Shown in pieces: positions 17,508-26,490 of a stretch of DNA of 64,000 nt. The notes under the pieces were generated by a model. That model saw only the letters and a list, made by a program, of their open reading frames with translations, made no database searches and was not told the DNA's origin. Both the position numbers and the translations under genes were made by a program. How positions within the stretch are numbered: the stretch's first letter is position 1; the number at the start of each line of letters is the position of its first letter. Origin of the DNA: Leptospira perdikensis (GTDB taxonomy: Bacteria > Spirochaetota > Leptospiria > Leptospirales > Leptospiraceae); contig NZ_RQGA01000009.1 of the NCBI RefSeq assembly GCF_004769575.1, forward strand, positions 62,001-126,000. The letters run 5' to 3'.

Positions 17508-17792
17508 TCATACACCTAAAATTACTGTCAAGTTAGCATTGGTCATATTTTCAGCCACAGTTTCACATTCTTCCATACTACCTTGGAAACAAACTGCTTT
17601 TCCGTTTGTATGTGTTTCCATTGCAATTTTTTTTGCATCTTTTTTTGTTTTAAAACAAAGTTTCATCAAACAATCTTCAACGTAAGAAAATTCATGGATT
17701 GAGTCATTGAATAGAATGACAAAGTAAAAGTATACAGAGTCAAAATGGGTTTGTGTTTCTTCAAATGTGGAAGGTTGGTTCTGCTCTGTCAT
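17508..17792 (-). CDS. clpS: ClpS adaptor for Clp protease
   Basis: The 94-residue protein matches ClpS over its length. YFVILFNDS corresponds to the N-degron-binding Asn-Asp, and METHTNGKAVC holds the conserved His. The second Asp of the usual NDD is Ser here. ClpS delivers N-end-rule substrates to ClpA or ClpC. The start overlaps the stop of the photolyase gene (ATGA), which suggests coupled translation of two unrelated functions. Leptospira usually carries ClpS alongside a separate clpA/clpC locus not seen here. Confidence 0.85.
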   Translation of the reverse strand: MTEQNQPSTFEETQTHFDSVYFYFVILFNDSIHEFSYVEDCLMKLCFKTKKDAKKIAMETHTNGKAVCFQGSMEECETVAENMTNANLTVILGV

Positions 17793-19279
17793 GGAAACAA
17801 CGAGTCGGAGGTTCCGCTCAGTTCACCAATATACTCCAAATAGGATTTCATTTTAAACTTCTTTTTTGTCGAATCGGAAGACATAAATCGCACATTCCCA
17901 AATACATTTCGTTCCGGAAACCAAGGTCTATCAAACAACCCAAAACACCATAATATCCCTGTATAAGAATTGGGATTTCTTCCATCGTATGCATATTTAT
18001 TATTTAGATGTTCCAAGATGGAAAAGGCTTCTTCGTAAGTGTTGGTCCATTCGATTACTTTTTTTCCCCATAACATTCGCATATAGTTATGCATTTTACC
18101 TGTTTTGACTAGTTCTGTTTGAGCCGCATTCCAAAGTTCATCGTGAGTATTTGCAGATTCAAATTCTTCTAAAGAATAAATATACTCTCTTGAGTCGGAT
18201 TGGTGTTTTTTAAAGTTCGTTTTCACCCAATCAGGAAGGTTTTCTAAATTGATATGGTAGGGTTTGTCTTTCCAAAAGAAAAGATAACCAATGTCTCTCC
18301 ACGTGATAAGTTCATCTAAGAAATGATTGGTGGAAGAAGATTCTGAATAAAAATGTTCACGGTCTCCTGGTTTTTGATGACTCAATCGTTCGGGATTCCA
18401 TTTCCCTCCAGGCCCTGCGTTTAAAACGGATTGAAAAATTTCTTCGATTCCAATATGCCCGAAATGAAGATACGGTGAAAGGCCGCTTGTGGCAGTGGTT
18501 TCTGGTGAGTTTGGTTCGGAACGTCCTGTTTCATATTTTTGTAATTTTTTAGAGACAAATGATTTTAATACTTTCAGCGCTTCCGTCCGACCACCTTTCA
18601 CCCCTTTGGCGGGAAGAACTAAATCCTTAAAATCCAAACCTTGTAGAAAAGAATTTAAGTCTTCGGGAAGGCCAAATCCTTTAGGAGGTTTTGTGTTATG
18701 ATTGAGTCCCAGTAAATCTTCTTTTTTCCAAATGGATTTGGTTCTTTCCGGCATTCCCTTTAAAAATTCTTTATGAATCCAAATCCTAAGAATTCTTGCA
18801 GCACTCGCCGCCCTTTCAAATCGAGAGAGAGGAAGAATCGAATTACTATCTACAGCAAAGAGTGCACAGTTTATTTTTCCTGCGAGTTTGTTTGTTTGTT
18901 CGGGTATGATAAAACAAGGGAAGTCATCAGTAACAATGGCACTTGCATTTTTAGAAATTTCTTTTAAGATCCCTCGTGCAGGATTTGATTTTGATTCTAC
19001 GAAAGACCAATAGTTAATTCCTAGTTCGTTTGCTCTTGTTTGGTTGTCGTACATTCCTTCTATAATAAAGCGGTGGATCCTTTCTGAATTCCAAGGGTAG
19101 TCAGATCGTAAACCCTCATACACTATCAGTTCTTTATTTTGTTTTTTTGCAAGAGACACGGCATAGGCAAATGCATGGTTGGAATCGAACCGGCGGTAAG
19201 CTTGCATCCAATATAGAATGTATTGCCCATTTGTTTGTATGGGCTTTTGGTTGCAGGGACGGATTCTTTCCTCGTTCAT
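17789..19279 (-). CDS. Class II deoxyribodipyrimidine photolyase
   Basis: The protein has about 496 residues, or 503 if the GTG at 19300 is used. I prefer the ATG at 19279, though neither start has a strong ribosome site. The N-terminal Rossmann-like domain begins GQYILYWMQAYRR, as in class II CPD photolyases. The C-terminal FAD domain carries the class II signature around MHNYMRMLWGKKVIEW and YDGRNPNSYTGILWCFG. It should repair cyclobutane pyrimidine dimers using light. It is the upstream partner of clpS. The presence of a photolyase suits an organism exposed to surface water and sunlight. Confidence 0.92.
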   Translation of the reverse strand: MNEERIRPCNQKPIQTNGQYILYWMQAYRRFDSNHAFAYAVSLAKKQNKELIVYEGLRSDYPWNSERIHRFIIEGMYDNQTRANELGINYWSFVESKSNPARGILKEISKNASAIVTDDFPCFIIPEQTNKLAGKINCALFAVDSNSILPLSRFERAASAARILRIWIHKEFLKGMPERTKSIWKKEDLLGLNHNTKPPKGFGLPEDLNSFLQGLDFKDLVLPAKGVKGGRTEALKVLKSFVSKKLQKYETGRSEPNSPETTATSGLSPYLHFGHIGIEEIFQSVLNAGPGGKWNPERLSHQKPGDREHFYSESSSTNHFLDELITWRDIGYLFFWKDKPYHINLENLPDWVKTNFKKHQSDSREYIYSLEEFESANTHDELWNAAQTELVKTGKMHNYMRMLWGKKVIEWTNTYEEAFSILEHLNNKYAYDGRNPNSYTGILWCFGLFDRPWFPERNVFGNVRFMSSDSTKKKFKMKSYLEYIGELSGTSDSLFP

Positions 19280-19470
19280 CCCTATTAGAGGGGAGATCAC
19301 CTGATTCAGGCGGTTTTTTTCTCAGACAGGTTGGTGAAAGGATTAAGAGAATTGCCTATTTATTATACCATATGGCTTTTATTGAAGCATAGTGTTAAAA
19401 CTTTGTGATTCTTCTTCTTGGTAATTCAACCCCGCTGATTCGGAAATGAATGCAAAATGGAGGGTTTCTA

Positions 19471-19495
19471 GGCATGAATTCATTTTTTTCATGCC
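19471..19495. promoter_or_regulatory. 8-bp inverted repeat upstream of amtB promoter
   Basis: GGCATGAA and its exact reverse complement TTCATGCC are separated by 9 bases. The repeat lies about 50-75 bases upstream of the predicted sigma-54 start, a normal place for an enhancer-binding activator. It has no U-tract, so a terminator is less likely. The binding protein is not identifiable. Confidence 0.45.
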
Positions 19496-19517
19496 CTTCT
19501 GGCAAAGAATTCAAATC

Positions 19518-19533
19518 GGGTACCAATCTTGCA
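19518..19533 (+). promoter_or_regulatory. Sigma-54 (-24/-12) promoter for amtB-glnK
   Basis: The sequence GGGTACCAATCTTGCA matches the consensus TGGYAYRNNNNTTGCW at the invariant GG and GC, which are exactly 12 bases apart. Mismatches fall only at the first T and at the R. The start would be near 19544, giving a leader of about 30 bases to the ATG at 19574. Ammonium transporter/PII operons are common RpoN targets, so sequence and context agree. Confidence 0.65.
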
Positions 19534-19573
19534 CTGTTACTAAGCAAATAACATGGAAAGGAAACATGGCAAT

Positions 19574-20962
19574 ATGAAACAGTATTTCAAATCAATCGCC
19601 TTCCTGCTCCTGGTTGTTCCGATGTTCCTTTTTGCAGATGATGCTGCAACCGTCGCGAACCCGGCGCAAGAAACCGCAAATGCAATCCAAACTTTAACCG
19701 TTGGTTTAGACACCTTATGGGTGCTAGTCGCTGGTATGTTGGTATTCTTTATGAATGCCGGTTTTGCTCTCGTTGAATCGGGTTTTGCTCAATCAAAGAA
19801 CACCGTGAACATCCTCGCAAAAAACTTTATTGTTTTTGCAGCAGCAACTTTCTCCTACTGGGCAATCGGTTGGGGTTTGATGTTTGGTGACGGTTCTCCA
19901 TTTTTAGCAACCGAAGGTCTTTTCTTTTTAGGTGGAGCCGATAACTCACCTGCAATTGGTGATGCATACCAAGGTGTGTATTCCTCTATGAATTGGACTG
20001 GTGTTCCACTTCTTGCAAAATTTTTCTTCCAATTGGTCTTTGCAGCAACAGCAGCTACCATCGTGTCTGGAGCTGTGGCAGAACGAATTAAATTTCATTC
20101 CTTCCTTATCTTCTCCTTTATTCTTGTCGCGTTTCTATATCCATTCACAGGTCACTGGGTTTGGGGTGGTGGATGGATTTCTGCACTTGGTTTCCATGAC
20201 TTCGCAGGATCTACCGTAGTACACTCCGTAGGTGGTTGGGCCGCTCTTGCTGGTGCCATCGTACTTGGAGCAAGAAAGGGTAAATTTTTACCAGATGGTA
20301 GAATTAAACCAATCCTTGGTCACAACATGACTTCTGCAGCATTAGGAACTCTTATCCTTTGGCTCGGTTGGTTTGGGTTTAACCCTGGTTCTACTATGGG
20401 TGTAGGTGATGGAAGTGTTATGGCACATGTGATTGTGACTACAAACATTTCTGCTGCCCTTGGAGCTCTTGCTTCCACTGTAACTGCTTGGATCATTTTG
20501 AAAAAACCTGATCTTGGTATGATTCTTAACGGAACTCTCGCAGGTCTTGTTGGTATTACTGCACCATGTGCGATCGTTAGCCCAACATCTGCTGCCATCA
20601 TTGGTGCTGTGTCAGGTGCTCTCGTTGTATTGTCTGTTCTTTTCTTTGACAAAATCAAAATTGATGACCCGGTAGGTGCAACTTCTGTTCACTTAGTATG
20701 TGGTATTTGGGGAACATTAGCAGTTGCCATTTTCGGTTACGAAGGTGCTCCGGCTGGAGTAGAAGTTCCTTCTATTTTAACTCAACTTTATGGAATCCTC
20801 GCAATCGGTGGTTTTACATTCACAGTATCTCTTGTATTGTGGTTTGTGTTGAAACTGGCTGGTGGAATCCGAGTGGGTGAAGAAGAAGAACTTAGTGGTT
20901 TGGATCTTGGGGAACATGGAGCAGAAGCTTACCCTGATTTCAATATCCGAGCTCGTGGTTAA
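19574..20962 (+). CDS. amtB: AmtB ammonium transporter
   Basis: The predicted protein has 462 residues with a cleavable signal peptide (MKQYFKSIAFLLLVVPMFLFA) and eleven membrane helices. Pore histidines are in GSTVVHSVGGW and ATSVHLVCGIWG, with the substrate-site Asp in the preceding HDFAGS. I chose the ATG at 19574 because AAAGGA lies upstream. An in-frame ATG at 19553 has no ribosome site and would spoil the signal peptide. It is cotranscribed with glnK 21 bp downstream, whose product should block the pore when nitrogen is plentiful. Expression probably depends on sigma-54. Confidence 0.95.
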   Translation: MKQYFKSIAFLLLVVPMFLFADDAATVANPAQETANAIQTLTVGLDTLWVLVAGMLVFFMNAGFALVESGFAQSKNTVNILAKNFIVFAAATFSYWAIGWGLMFGDGSPFLATEGLFFLGGADNSPAIGDAYQGVYSSMNWTGVPLLAKFFFQLVFAATAATIVSGAVAERIKFHSFLIFSFILVAFLYPFTGHWVWGGGWISALGFHDFAGSTVVHSVGGWAALAGAIVLGARKGKFLPDGRIKPILGHNMTSAALGTLILWLGWFGFNPGSTMGVGDGSVMAHVIVTTNISAALGALASTVTAWIILKKPDLGMILNGTLAGLVGITAPCAIVSPTSAAIIGAVSGALVVLSVLFFDKIKIDDPVGATSVHLVCGIWGTLAVAIFGYEGAPAGVEVPSILTQLYGILAIGGFTFTVSLVLWFVLKLAGGIRVGEEEELSGLDLGEHGAEAYPDFNIRARG

Positions 20963-20983
20963 GGGGAATAGGAGTATAACATT

Positions 20984-21328
20984 ATGAAAATGATCATTGC
21001 AATCATCCAACCACATAAGTTGGAAGAAGTTAAAGCAGAATTGACTAAAAACGAAATCTATCGTCTCACAGTTTCTGACGTTCAAGGTTACGGACAACAA
21101 AAAGGTAAAACAGAAGTTTTTCGTGGACATGAATACACTGTTAACTTACTCAGAAAAGTTCGTTTAGAAATCGCAGTTAATGATGAATTCGTAAAACCAA
21201 CTGTTGATGCCATTTTGAAAGCAGCAAAAAGTGGTGATGGAAAAATCGGAGACGGAAAGATTTTTATCTCTCCTTTAGAAGAAGTGATTCGAATCAGAAC
21301 TGGCGAGAAAGGAAAAAGCGCCATTTAA
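20984..21328 (+). CDS. glnK: PII signal protein GlnK/GlnB
   Basis: The 114-residue PII protein starts MKMIIAIIQPHKLEEVK. The T-loop keeps the uridylylated tyrosine (FRGHEYTVNLL, equivalent to Y51). The B and C loops are typical (SGDGKIGDGKIFI, IRTGEKG). Its place directly after amtB marks it as the GlnK type, which binds AmtB and senses 2-oxoglutarate and ATP/ADP. A bidirectional hairpin terminator follows 34 bases after the stop. Confidence 0.95.
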   Translation: MKMIIAIIQPHKLEEVKAELTKNEIYRLTVSDVQGYGQQKGKTEVFRGHEYTVNLLRKVRLEIAVNDEFVKPTVDAILKAAKSGDGKIGDGKIFISPLEEVIRIRTGEKGKSAI

Positions 21329-21361
21329 CATTTAACTTCCTTAATTCAAAGGAAAAATCGG

Positions 21362-21400
21362 AAAAACGTTGGGGGAGTGAAACACTGCCCCGCGTTTTTT
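21362..21400. terminator. Bidirectional intrinsic terminator after glnK
   Basis: The hairpin is built on AACG..GGGG.AGTG / CACT.CCCC..CGTT with an AAA loop. It is followed by six T on the plus strand and by five T on the minus strand. It lies between convergent glnK and the ferredoxin-cyclase gene and can end both transcripts. Confidence 0.85.
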
Positions 21401-21502
21401 ACTTACCTATAGAACCTTCCATTATCATTCGTTCAAAACTTTCTGTAGGATCTATCTCTGAGAGTTTTTGATCCATTTTCAAAGAATAAGGTATAGGAAT
21501 TT

Positions 21503-22855
21503 TTAAGATTCAATCGTTCCTATCGTTAAGTCCGTTGCGACCTGATTCCAGATGGATTCTAAATTTTGATCCCACTCGGAAGGAAGGTTTTCTCGGATCG
21601 CTGAGATTAAAATCGGGATTAGTTTCGGGAATTCTTTTTTGGAAATACCAATGCCTTCATAAATATCGGCTAACTTCGAAATTTCTTTTTTTAAAGAGAC
21701 CGGATTTCCCAATTTTTCTATTACGGATTCGATGACTGTCAAAAACTCATCAGATGTGATTGTGAATCCTTTCTGAGAATTGGAACCGTCTGAGTTTTCT
21801 TGGATGAAACTTTTTAGTTTGTTTGTGTAGTCTTCAATCCAATGAGGATTATTTGCCAGAACCAAATCAAATGACTTTTGAATGTGTAGAATAGGATCTG
21901 AATTTTTAAATCCAAGGACAGAATATGCCGTCATTTTCTCTGATTTCCCACGTAGTCTTGTAACTACTTTTTTGTCTATCGCAAGCGAGTCCTTAAGTTG
22001 GTTATAAATTTCATCAGATACCAGAAACTGAGTGTTCGTTTTTTTATTCAAAGCCTCTAGGCGACTTGCCACATTTACTGTATCACCAAGGACTGTTTGA
22101 CTTTTGTATTCCGAATGTCCAATGTCTCCGTAAATTACATTACCTGCATGAAGTCCTATACGAATGTCGAAACTAAAATTAAACCTGTCTTTCATTTCTA
22201 AATTGAATTTTTTCAATTGATCAAACATACGAAGGCAGGCTCGAATCGCGGAACGAATGGTCTCACTTTTTCTGATAACAAGACTTTCTTCTGTCGTTGT
22301 GCTTATTAGATCTTTGTTTTTGATTTGGAAAAATGCCAAAATCCCATCGCCAATAAATTTGTCGATTTCTCCACCGTTATTTAGAACCGGTTCACTCATC
22401 TCTTGAAAAAACCGATTCAAAACAAATACAACATCATAGGGTAAACTTGCTTCCGTAAAGGCAGTAAATCCTTTGATATCAAGGAACAGGATCACCGCAT
22501 AACATTCTTCACCTGTTTTGGCAGATTTGGATTCGCTGGTTACGGTTTTTAAATCTTTATTGTCTTTGATGATTCGCCGAAGTGATACATCCCCAAACAC
22601 CTCTGTTTGACAAGCAAGTCGAATTTCCGAAGGCCAACCCTTTCTATCGGCAAGAGTTTGTTCTCTTTCGTTGCGGTCACTGAGTTGGTTTAGGCCATCT
22701 GTGATAAAAACCCGACAAGTCGTACATTTGGCATTCCCTCCGCAAAGATGGTAAAGGGGAAAATCATGTTTTAGAGCAGTCTCCAAAATGGTCGCTCCAG
22801 GTTTCTCTGTTTTTAAGGGAAAAATTTCTTTATCTTCAAAGGTTACTATAAACAT
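21503..22855 (-). CDS. Adenylate cyclase with N-terminal [2Fe-2S] ferredoxin domain
   Basis: The 450-residue protein begins with a plant-type ferredoxin domain (1-95). Cluster ligands are C38, C44, C47 (CGGNAKCTTC) and C82 (RLACQT). Residues 115-320 form a class III cyclase with FLDIKGFTAFTE, DKFIGDGILAFF and VLGDTVNVASRLE, so the catalytic residues are present. The last 120 residues are helical with no recognised fold. The protein has no membrane segment. The architecture suggests cAMP synthesis controlled by redox state, oxygen or electron donors. It is convergent with glnK, with a shared terminator between them. Confidence 0.93.
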   Translation of the reverse strand: MFIVTFEDKEIFPLKTEKPGATILETALKHDFPLYHLCGGNAKCTTCRVFITDGLNQLSDRNEREQTLADRKGWPSEIRLACQTEVFGDVSLRRIIKDNKDLKTVTSESKSAKTGEECYAVILFLDIKGFTAFTEASLPYDVVFVLNRFFQEMSEPVLNNGGEIDKFIGDGILAFFQIKNKDLISTTTEESLVIRKSETIRSAIRACLRMFDQLKKFNLEMKDRFNFSFDIRIGLHAGNVIYGDIGHSEYKSQTVLGDTVNVASRLEALNKKTNTQFLVSDEIYNQLKDSLAIDKKVVTRLRGKSEKMTAYSVLGFKNSDPILHIQKSFDLVLANNPHWIEDYTNKLKSFIQENSDGSNSQKGFTITSDEFLTVIESVIEKLGNPVSLKKEISKLADIYEGIGISKKEFPKLIPILISAIRENLPSEWDQNLESIWNQVATDLTIGTIES

Positions 22856-22969
22856 GGATCACCAATTCGTTTTATCTATTGAAATCATCTCGGGTAGAAA
22901 GGGAAGGGCAAGCCAGAAAACTTGTGAATTTTTGAAAAATATTAAATTTTGGGAAGAATCATTGGAAAA

Positions 22970-22986
22970 AACTAATTGCGTTAGTT
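22970..22986. promoter_or_regulatory. Dyad operator 1 over the -35 region
   Basis: AACTAA-TTGCG-TTAGTT is a perfect 6-bp dyad centred at 22978. Its centre is 22 bp (two helical turns) from the second dyad. It covers the TTGCGT -35 box of the hydrolase/TetR operon and is a likely site for the TetR regulator encoded at 23886. Confidence 0.6.
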
Positions 22987-23003
22987 AAATAAACTAATAT
23001 AAT
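22976..23003 (+). promoter_or_regulatory. Sigma-70-type promoter giving a probable leaderless transcript
   Basis: TTGCGT (22976-22981) and a perfect TATAAT (22998-23003) are separated by 16 bp. Transcription should begin at about 23009-23011, that is at the ATG of the hydrolase gene. This fits the lack of any ribosome site there. Both boxes are buried in dyad operators. Confidence 0.65.
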
Positions 23004-23009
23004 TAGTTT
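22991..23009. promoter_or_regulatory. Dyad operator 2 over the -10 region
   Basis: AAACTAAT-ATA-ATTAGTTT is a perfect 8-bp dyad centred at 23000, overlapping the TATAAT box. It shares the half-site AACTAA with operator 1. The pair looks like a repressor-controlled switch for the operon that encodes the TetR protein. Confidence 0.65.
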
Positions 23010-23010
23010 T

Positions 23011-23901
23011 ATGAAAACCATCTACCACAGTTTTTTTAAGATATTCCTAATTTTGTTTTCTAGTTTTCTCTATGCAGAAGGTTTGGAAAATGAACCCACA
23101 TTGAAAACTTCCTATTTTCAAACAATGGGCGGTCGAATCGCTTATTCCCATTTAGGGACGGGCAAACGAAATCTAATTTTATTACCTGGGATTGGTGATC
23201 GAAAGGAAAGTTATTCGGAATTGGCTCAGCTTCTTGCAAAGGACAATTCAGTTTATAGTTTTGATTTGCGGGGGACCGGTGAGTCCGATGTTGGTTTTTC
23301 CTCTTATGGCCCAAAAGAAACAGCAGAAGATATTTTGGACTTCCTTCGAGAGAAGGATTTGCAGAATGTATATATCATTGGAAATTCTATGACGGCTGCT
23401 TCTGCAGTTTATATTCGCTCTAAAGAAAGAACTAGAGTTTTAGGACTCCTACTTTCCGGTCCCTTTGTTCGTGATAAAGAACCTTTGTCTTTCGGAATGA
23501 AATCATTGATCCATATCGTGTTCCGAGGTCCTTGGGGTGCGAGTGCTTGGGTTAGCTTTTACGAATCTTTATTTCCCGTAAATCCTCCTAAAGATATAAA
23601 AGAAAGATCAGAAAAATTAAAAATCAATTTAAAAGAAGAGGGTCGTATGGTTGCAGTTAGATCTATGCTCCTAGCACCCAAAAAGGAATGTGAAGCCGCT
23701 TTACCACTCGCATCAGGTAATGTTGTTGTGGTTATGGGTTCAAAAGATCCTGACTTTGATTCCCCTGAAGAAGAAGCTCGTTGGATTGCCAAAACTTTAA
23801 ATGGATCTGTAAAAATGTATGAAGGTGTTGGTCACTATCCTTTTGTGGAAGAACCATCCCGATTCTATTCCGATGTACAGTTGTTATGGCAAAAAAAATA
23901 A
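23011..23901 (+). CDS. Exported alpha/beta hydrolase
   Basis: The 296-residue protein has a signal peptide (MKTIYHSFFKIFLILFSSFLYA) and an alpha/beta-hydrolase fold. The oxyanion region is LLPGIGDRK, the nucleophile elbow GNSMTA, a late Asp lies in MGSKDPDFD and the catalytic His in GVGHYPF. The substrate is unknown. The gene starts directly at the predicted transcription start and overlaps the TetR gene by 16 bases, so it is probably the main target of that regulator. Confidence 0.85.
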   Translation: MKTIYHSFFKIFLILFSSFLYAEGLENEPTLKTSYFQTMGGRIAYSHLGTGKRNLILLPGIGDRKESYSELAQLLAKDNSVYSFDLRGTGESDVGFSSYGPKETAEDILDFLREKDLQNVYIIGNSMTAASAVYIRSKERTRVLGLLLSGPFVRDKEPLSFGMKSLIHIVFRGPWGASAWVSFYESLFPVNPPKDIKERSEKLKINLKEEGRMVAVRSMLLAPKKECEAALPLASGNVVVVMGSKDPDFDSPEEEARWIAKTLNGSVKMYEGVGHYPFVEEPSRFYSDVQLLWQKK

Positions 23902-24479
23902 AACACAAACCGGGCCGACCAAAAAAAGGCCAAACCCAGATCACAAGAGAATTTGTTTTGGATGCGGCTTGGGATTTAATTATGGAGGTGGGATTTGAGG
24001 AATTCCGATTGTCGGGTCTTGCTGAAAATTTGGGTATCCGCACTCCCTCTCTCTACAATCACATCCAAGACTTAGAGGATGTTCGCCGGGAAATAAAACG
24101 GAAATCCTTGCAGGTCTTAGGTGATAAGCTTTCTCTGAAATTAAAAAATGTGAACCAGGGTAATGAACGAATCCTTGATTTTTTAAATGCTTACAGAAGT
24201 TTTGCGAAGTCCCATCCTCATGTTTATCCCTTAACCATTGAGTCGGCCGAGTTCGATCCAGAACTAAAACCCTTGGGAGACAGGATTTTATCCATTTGTA
24301 TGGAAGTCTTTAGGTTCCAGACTTTGGACGAAATAGCAGTCCACAGGATTCGGATTTTACGGTCTCTATTACATGGATTTATCGTCCTTGAGGCGGTGGG
24401 TGGGTTTGGTCGCAAAGAGTCAGTGGAGGAAAGTTTTAAGAAAATAACAGAATCATTGGAATCTGGCAGACTCTGGTAA
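23886..24479 (+). CDS. TetR/AcrR-family repressor
   Basis: The 197-residue protein has a very basic N-terminus (KKIKHKPGRPKKG) and the TetR helix-turn-helix (LSGLAENLGIRTPSLYNHI) at about 40-60. Its C-terminal ligand domain is of the WHG type. It overlaps the hydrolase gene and is probably autoregulated through the two dyads at 22970-23009. The inducer is likely a lipid-like or hydrophobic substrate of the hydrolase, which is an inference. Confidence 0.9.
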   Translation: MAKKIKHKPGRPKKGQTQITREFVLDAAWDLIMEVGFEEFRLSGLAENLGIRTPSLYNHIQDLEDVRREIKRKSLQVLGDKLSLKLKNVNQGNERILDFLNAYRSFAKSHPHVYPLTIESAEFDPELKPLGDRILSICMEVFRFQTLDEIAVHRIRILRSLLHGFIVLEAVGGFGRKESVEESFKKITESLESGRLW

Positions 24480-24528
24480 AACTTTACTTTTCGGGAGAGT
24501 GTGCGTGCGAAAACCTGGGTAAAGAATT

Positions 24529-26442
24529 ATGGCAGCACTTACAATCACACTACCAGATGGAAGTTCCAAAGAACTAGAGTCCGGTAAATCCTTTTCTGAT
24601 TTCATCCAAGCCCAACTGCCTTTCTTGAAAGAGAAAGCTCTTGCCGTTGTTTTGTCCGATGGTCGCACCGTTGACCTTTCTTATATTCCTACGACGAACA
24701 CCACGGTAAAGTTTCTCACTTTTGATGACATCGAAGGAAAAGAAGTTTTCCACCATTCTTCTGCTCACTTACTCGGTATGGCCGTACAAAGGTTATGGTC
24801 AGAGGCTCGCCTGACTGTCGGTCCCGTTATCGAAAATGGTCCTGGTTTTTTCTTTTATGATATCGACTTTGGAGATACTGTTCTTACGGTAGAAGACCTT
24901 CCTAAAATTGAAGCTGAGATGGCAAAAATTGTGAAGGAAGATCTCGTTGTCAAAAGGTGGGAACTTTCTAAAGCGGAAGCGATCGAAAAATTCAAAAAAG
25001 AAAATGAACCTTATAAAGTAGAACTCATCCAAGGATTCGATTCCGAATCGGTTTCGTTATACGGACAAGGTGAGTGGTATGATCTTTGTCGCGGACCACA
25101 CGTGGTTCGGACCGGCCAACTCAAAGCCTTTAAACTGACTGCGATCTCGGGAGCTTACTGGAAAGGTGATTCCAAAAACAAACAACTCACTCGTATTTAC
25201 GGAGTGTCATTCCCCACCAAAAAACAGTTAGATGAATATATCTTTCTCATCGAAGAGGCAAAAAAAAGAGATCATAGAAAACTCGGGAAGGAACTTGATC
25301 TTTTCAGTTTTCAAGATGAAGCTCCGGGTTTTCCTTTTTGGCATCCAAAAGGTACTGTTCTTTGGAACACACTAGCTTCGTACATTCGTGAGGAATGTTT
25401 TCGTCGTGGGTATCAAGAAATCAAAACTCCGGCCATCCTCAATTCCTCTCTTTGGAAAAAGTCAGGTCACTGGGATAATTTTAAAGAGAACATGTACTTC
25501 ACTGATATCGATGAAAGTGAATTTGCAGTGAAACCTATGAACTGTCCTGGGTGTTGTTTGATTTATAAATACCATATGCACTCGTACAGGGAACTCCCTC
25601 TCCGGTTTATGGAACTTGGGAACGTACACAGGCATGAAATGTCAGGAGTTCTCCATGGACTTTTCCGTGTGCGCGCTTTTACACAAGATGATGCCCATAT
25701 CTATGCTCCACTCGAAAAAGTGGAATCTGAAGTAGCGGATATCATCGATTTTACTTTTGATGTTTATAAAAAATTTGGATTTACCGAATTCAAAACTTTC
25801 ATTGCGACAAGACCAGAGAAGTCTCAAGGTAGTGATGAAGATTGGAATCTCGCAACACAAGCGTTATATGATGCACTAAAAGAAAAGGGAATCGAATACG
25901 GAATCAAAGAAGGGGATGGAGCATTCTATGGCCCAAAAATTGAATTCAATATTAAGGATTCCCTTGGTAGGCTTTGGCAATGTGGTACGGTTCAAATTGA
26001 TTTTTCTATGCCCAATCGTTTTGAACTCGACTTCACTGCCTCTGATGGAAAAAAACATGCACCTGTGATGATCCACAGAGCCATCTATGGATCCCTGGAA
26101 AGGTTCATTGGAATTCTCATCGAACACTTTGAAGGTAAGTTTCCACTCTGGCTCAATCCAATTCAAATCCGTGTCTTAACTGTGGCAGAAATCCACAGTG
26201 ATTACGCAAAGGAAGTTTACCATGATTTGGTGATGCAGGGTTTTCGAGTCGAGTTGGATGTTCGTAACGAAAAGATTGGAAGTAAAATTAGGGATTCCAT
26301 CCTAAAACGAAGCAGTTACACTTTGATTTTAGGGGATAAGGAAAAAGAAGCGGGTTCTATTTCTTTCCGACGTATGGGAGAAGAGAAAACGGAGACGGTT
26401 TCTCGAGATGGATTCCTTTCACTTCTGAAAGGTGATCTTTAA
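24529..26442 (+). CDS. thrS: Threonyl-tRNA synthetase
   Basis: The 637-residue protein shows all ThrRS domains in order: TGS (1-60), editing domain with HSSAHLL (from about 76) and [10 protein letters not shown], class II catalytic core with the zinc cysteine in MNCPGC and motif 2 near RHEMSG, and the C-terminal anticodon-binding domain. It charges tRNA-Thr and clears Ser-tRNA-Thr. It heads the classic thrS-infC-rpmI-rplT region, with one extra gene inserted before infC. The upstream TetR gene ends 49 bp before the start. Confidence 0.97.
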   Translation: MAALTITLPDGSSKELESGKSFSDFIQAQLPFLKEKALAVVLSDGRTVDLSYIPTTNTTVKFLTFDDIEGKEVFHHSSAHLLGMAVQRLWSEARLTVGPVIENGPGFFFYDIDFGDTVLTVEDLPKIEAEMAKIVKEDLVVKRWELSKAEAIEKFKKENEPYKVELIQGFDSESVSLYGQGEWYDLCRGPHVVRTGQLKAFKLTAISGAYWKGDSKNKQLTRIYGVSFPTKKQLDEYIFLIEEAKKRDHRKLGKELDLFSFQDEAPGFPFWHPKGTVLWNTLASYIREECFRRGYQEIKTPAILNSSLWKKSGHWDNFKENMYFTDIDESEFAVKPMNCPGCCLIYKYHMHSYRELPLRFMELGNVHRHEMSGVLHGLFRVRAFTQDDAHIYAPLEKVESEVADIIDFTFDVYKKFGFTEFKTFIATRPEKSQGSDEDWNLATQALYDALKEKGIEYGIKEGDGAFYGPKIEFNIKDSLGRLWQCGTVQIDFSMPNRFELDFTASDGKKHAPVMIHRAIYGSLERFIGILIEHFEGKFPLWLNPIQIRVLTVAEIHSDYAKEVYHDLVMQGFRVELDVRNEKIGSKIRDSILKRSSYTLILGDKEKEAGSISFRRMGEEKTETVSRDGFLSLLKGDL

Positions 26443-26490
26443 ATAAAGAAATTTCTTGACTAACCTTTGGGGGGACTTACACTCCCTCCA

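Noticed and set aside
26446..26457. AAGAAATTTCTT palindrome after thrS as a terminator
   Set aside because: The stem is A/T only, has no loop and no T-run. It is probably chance.
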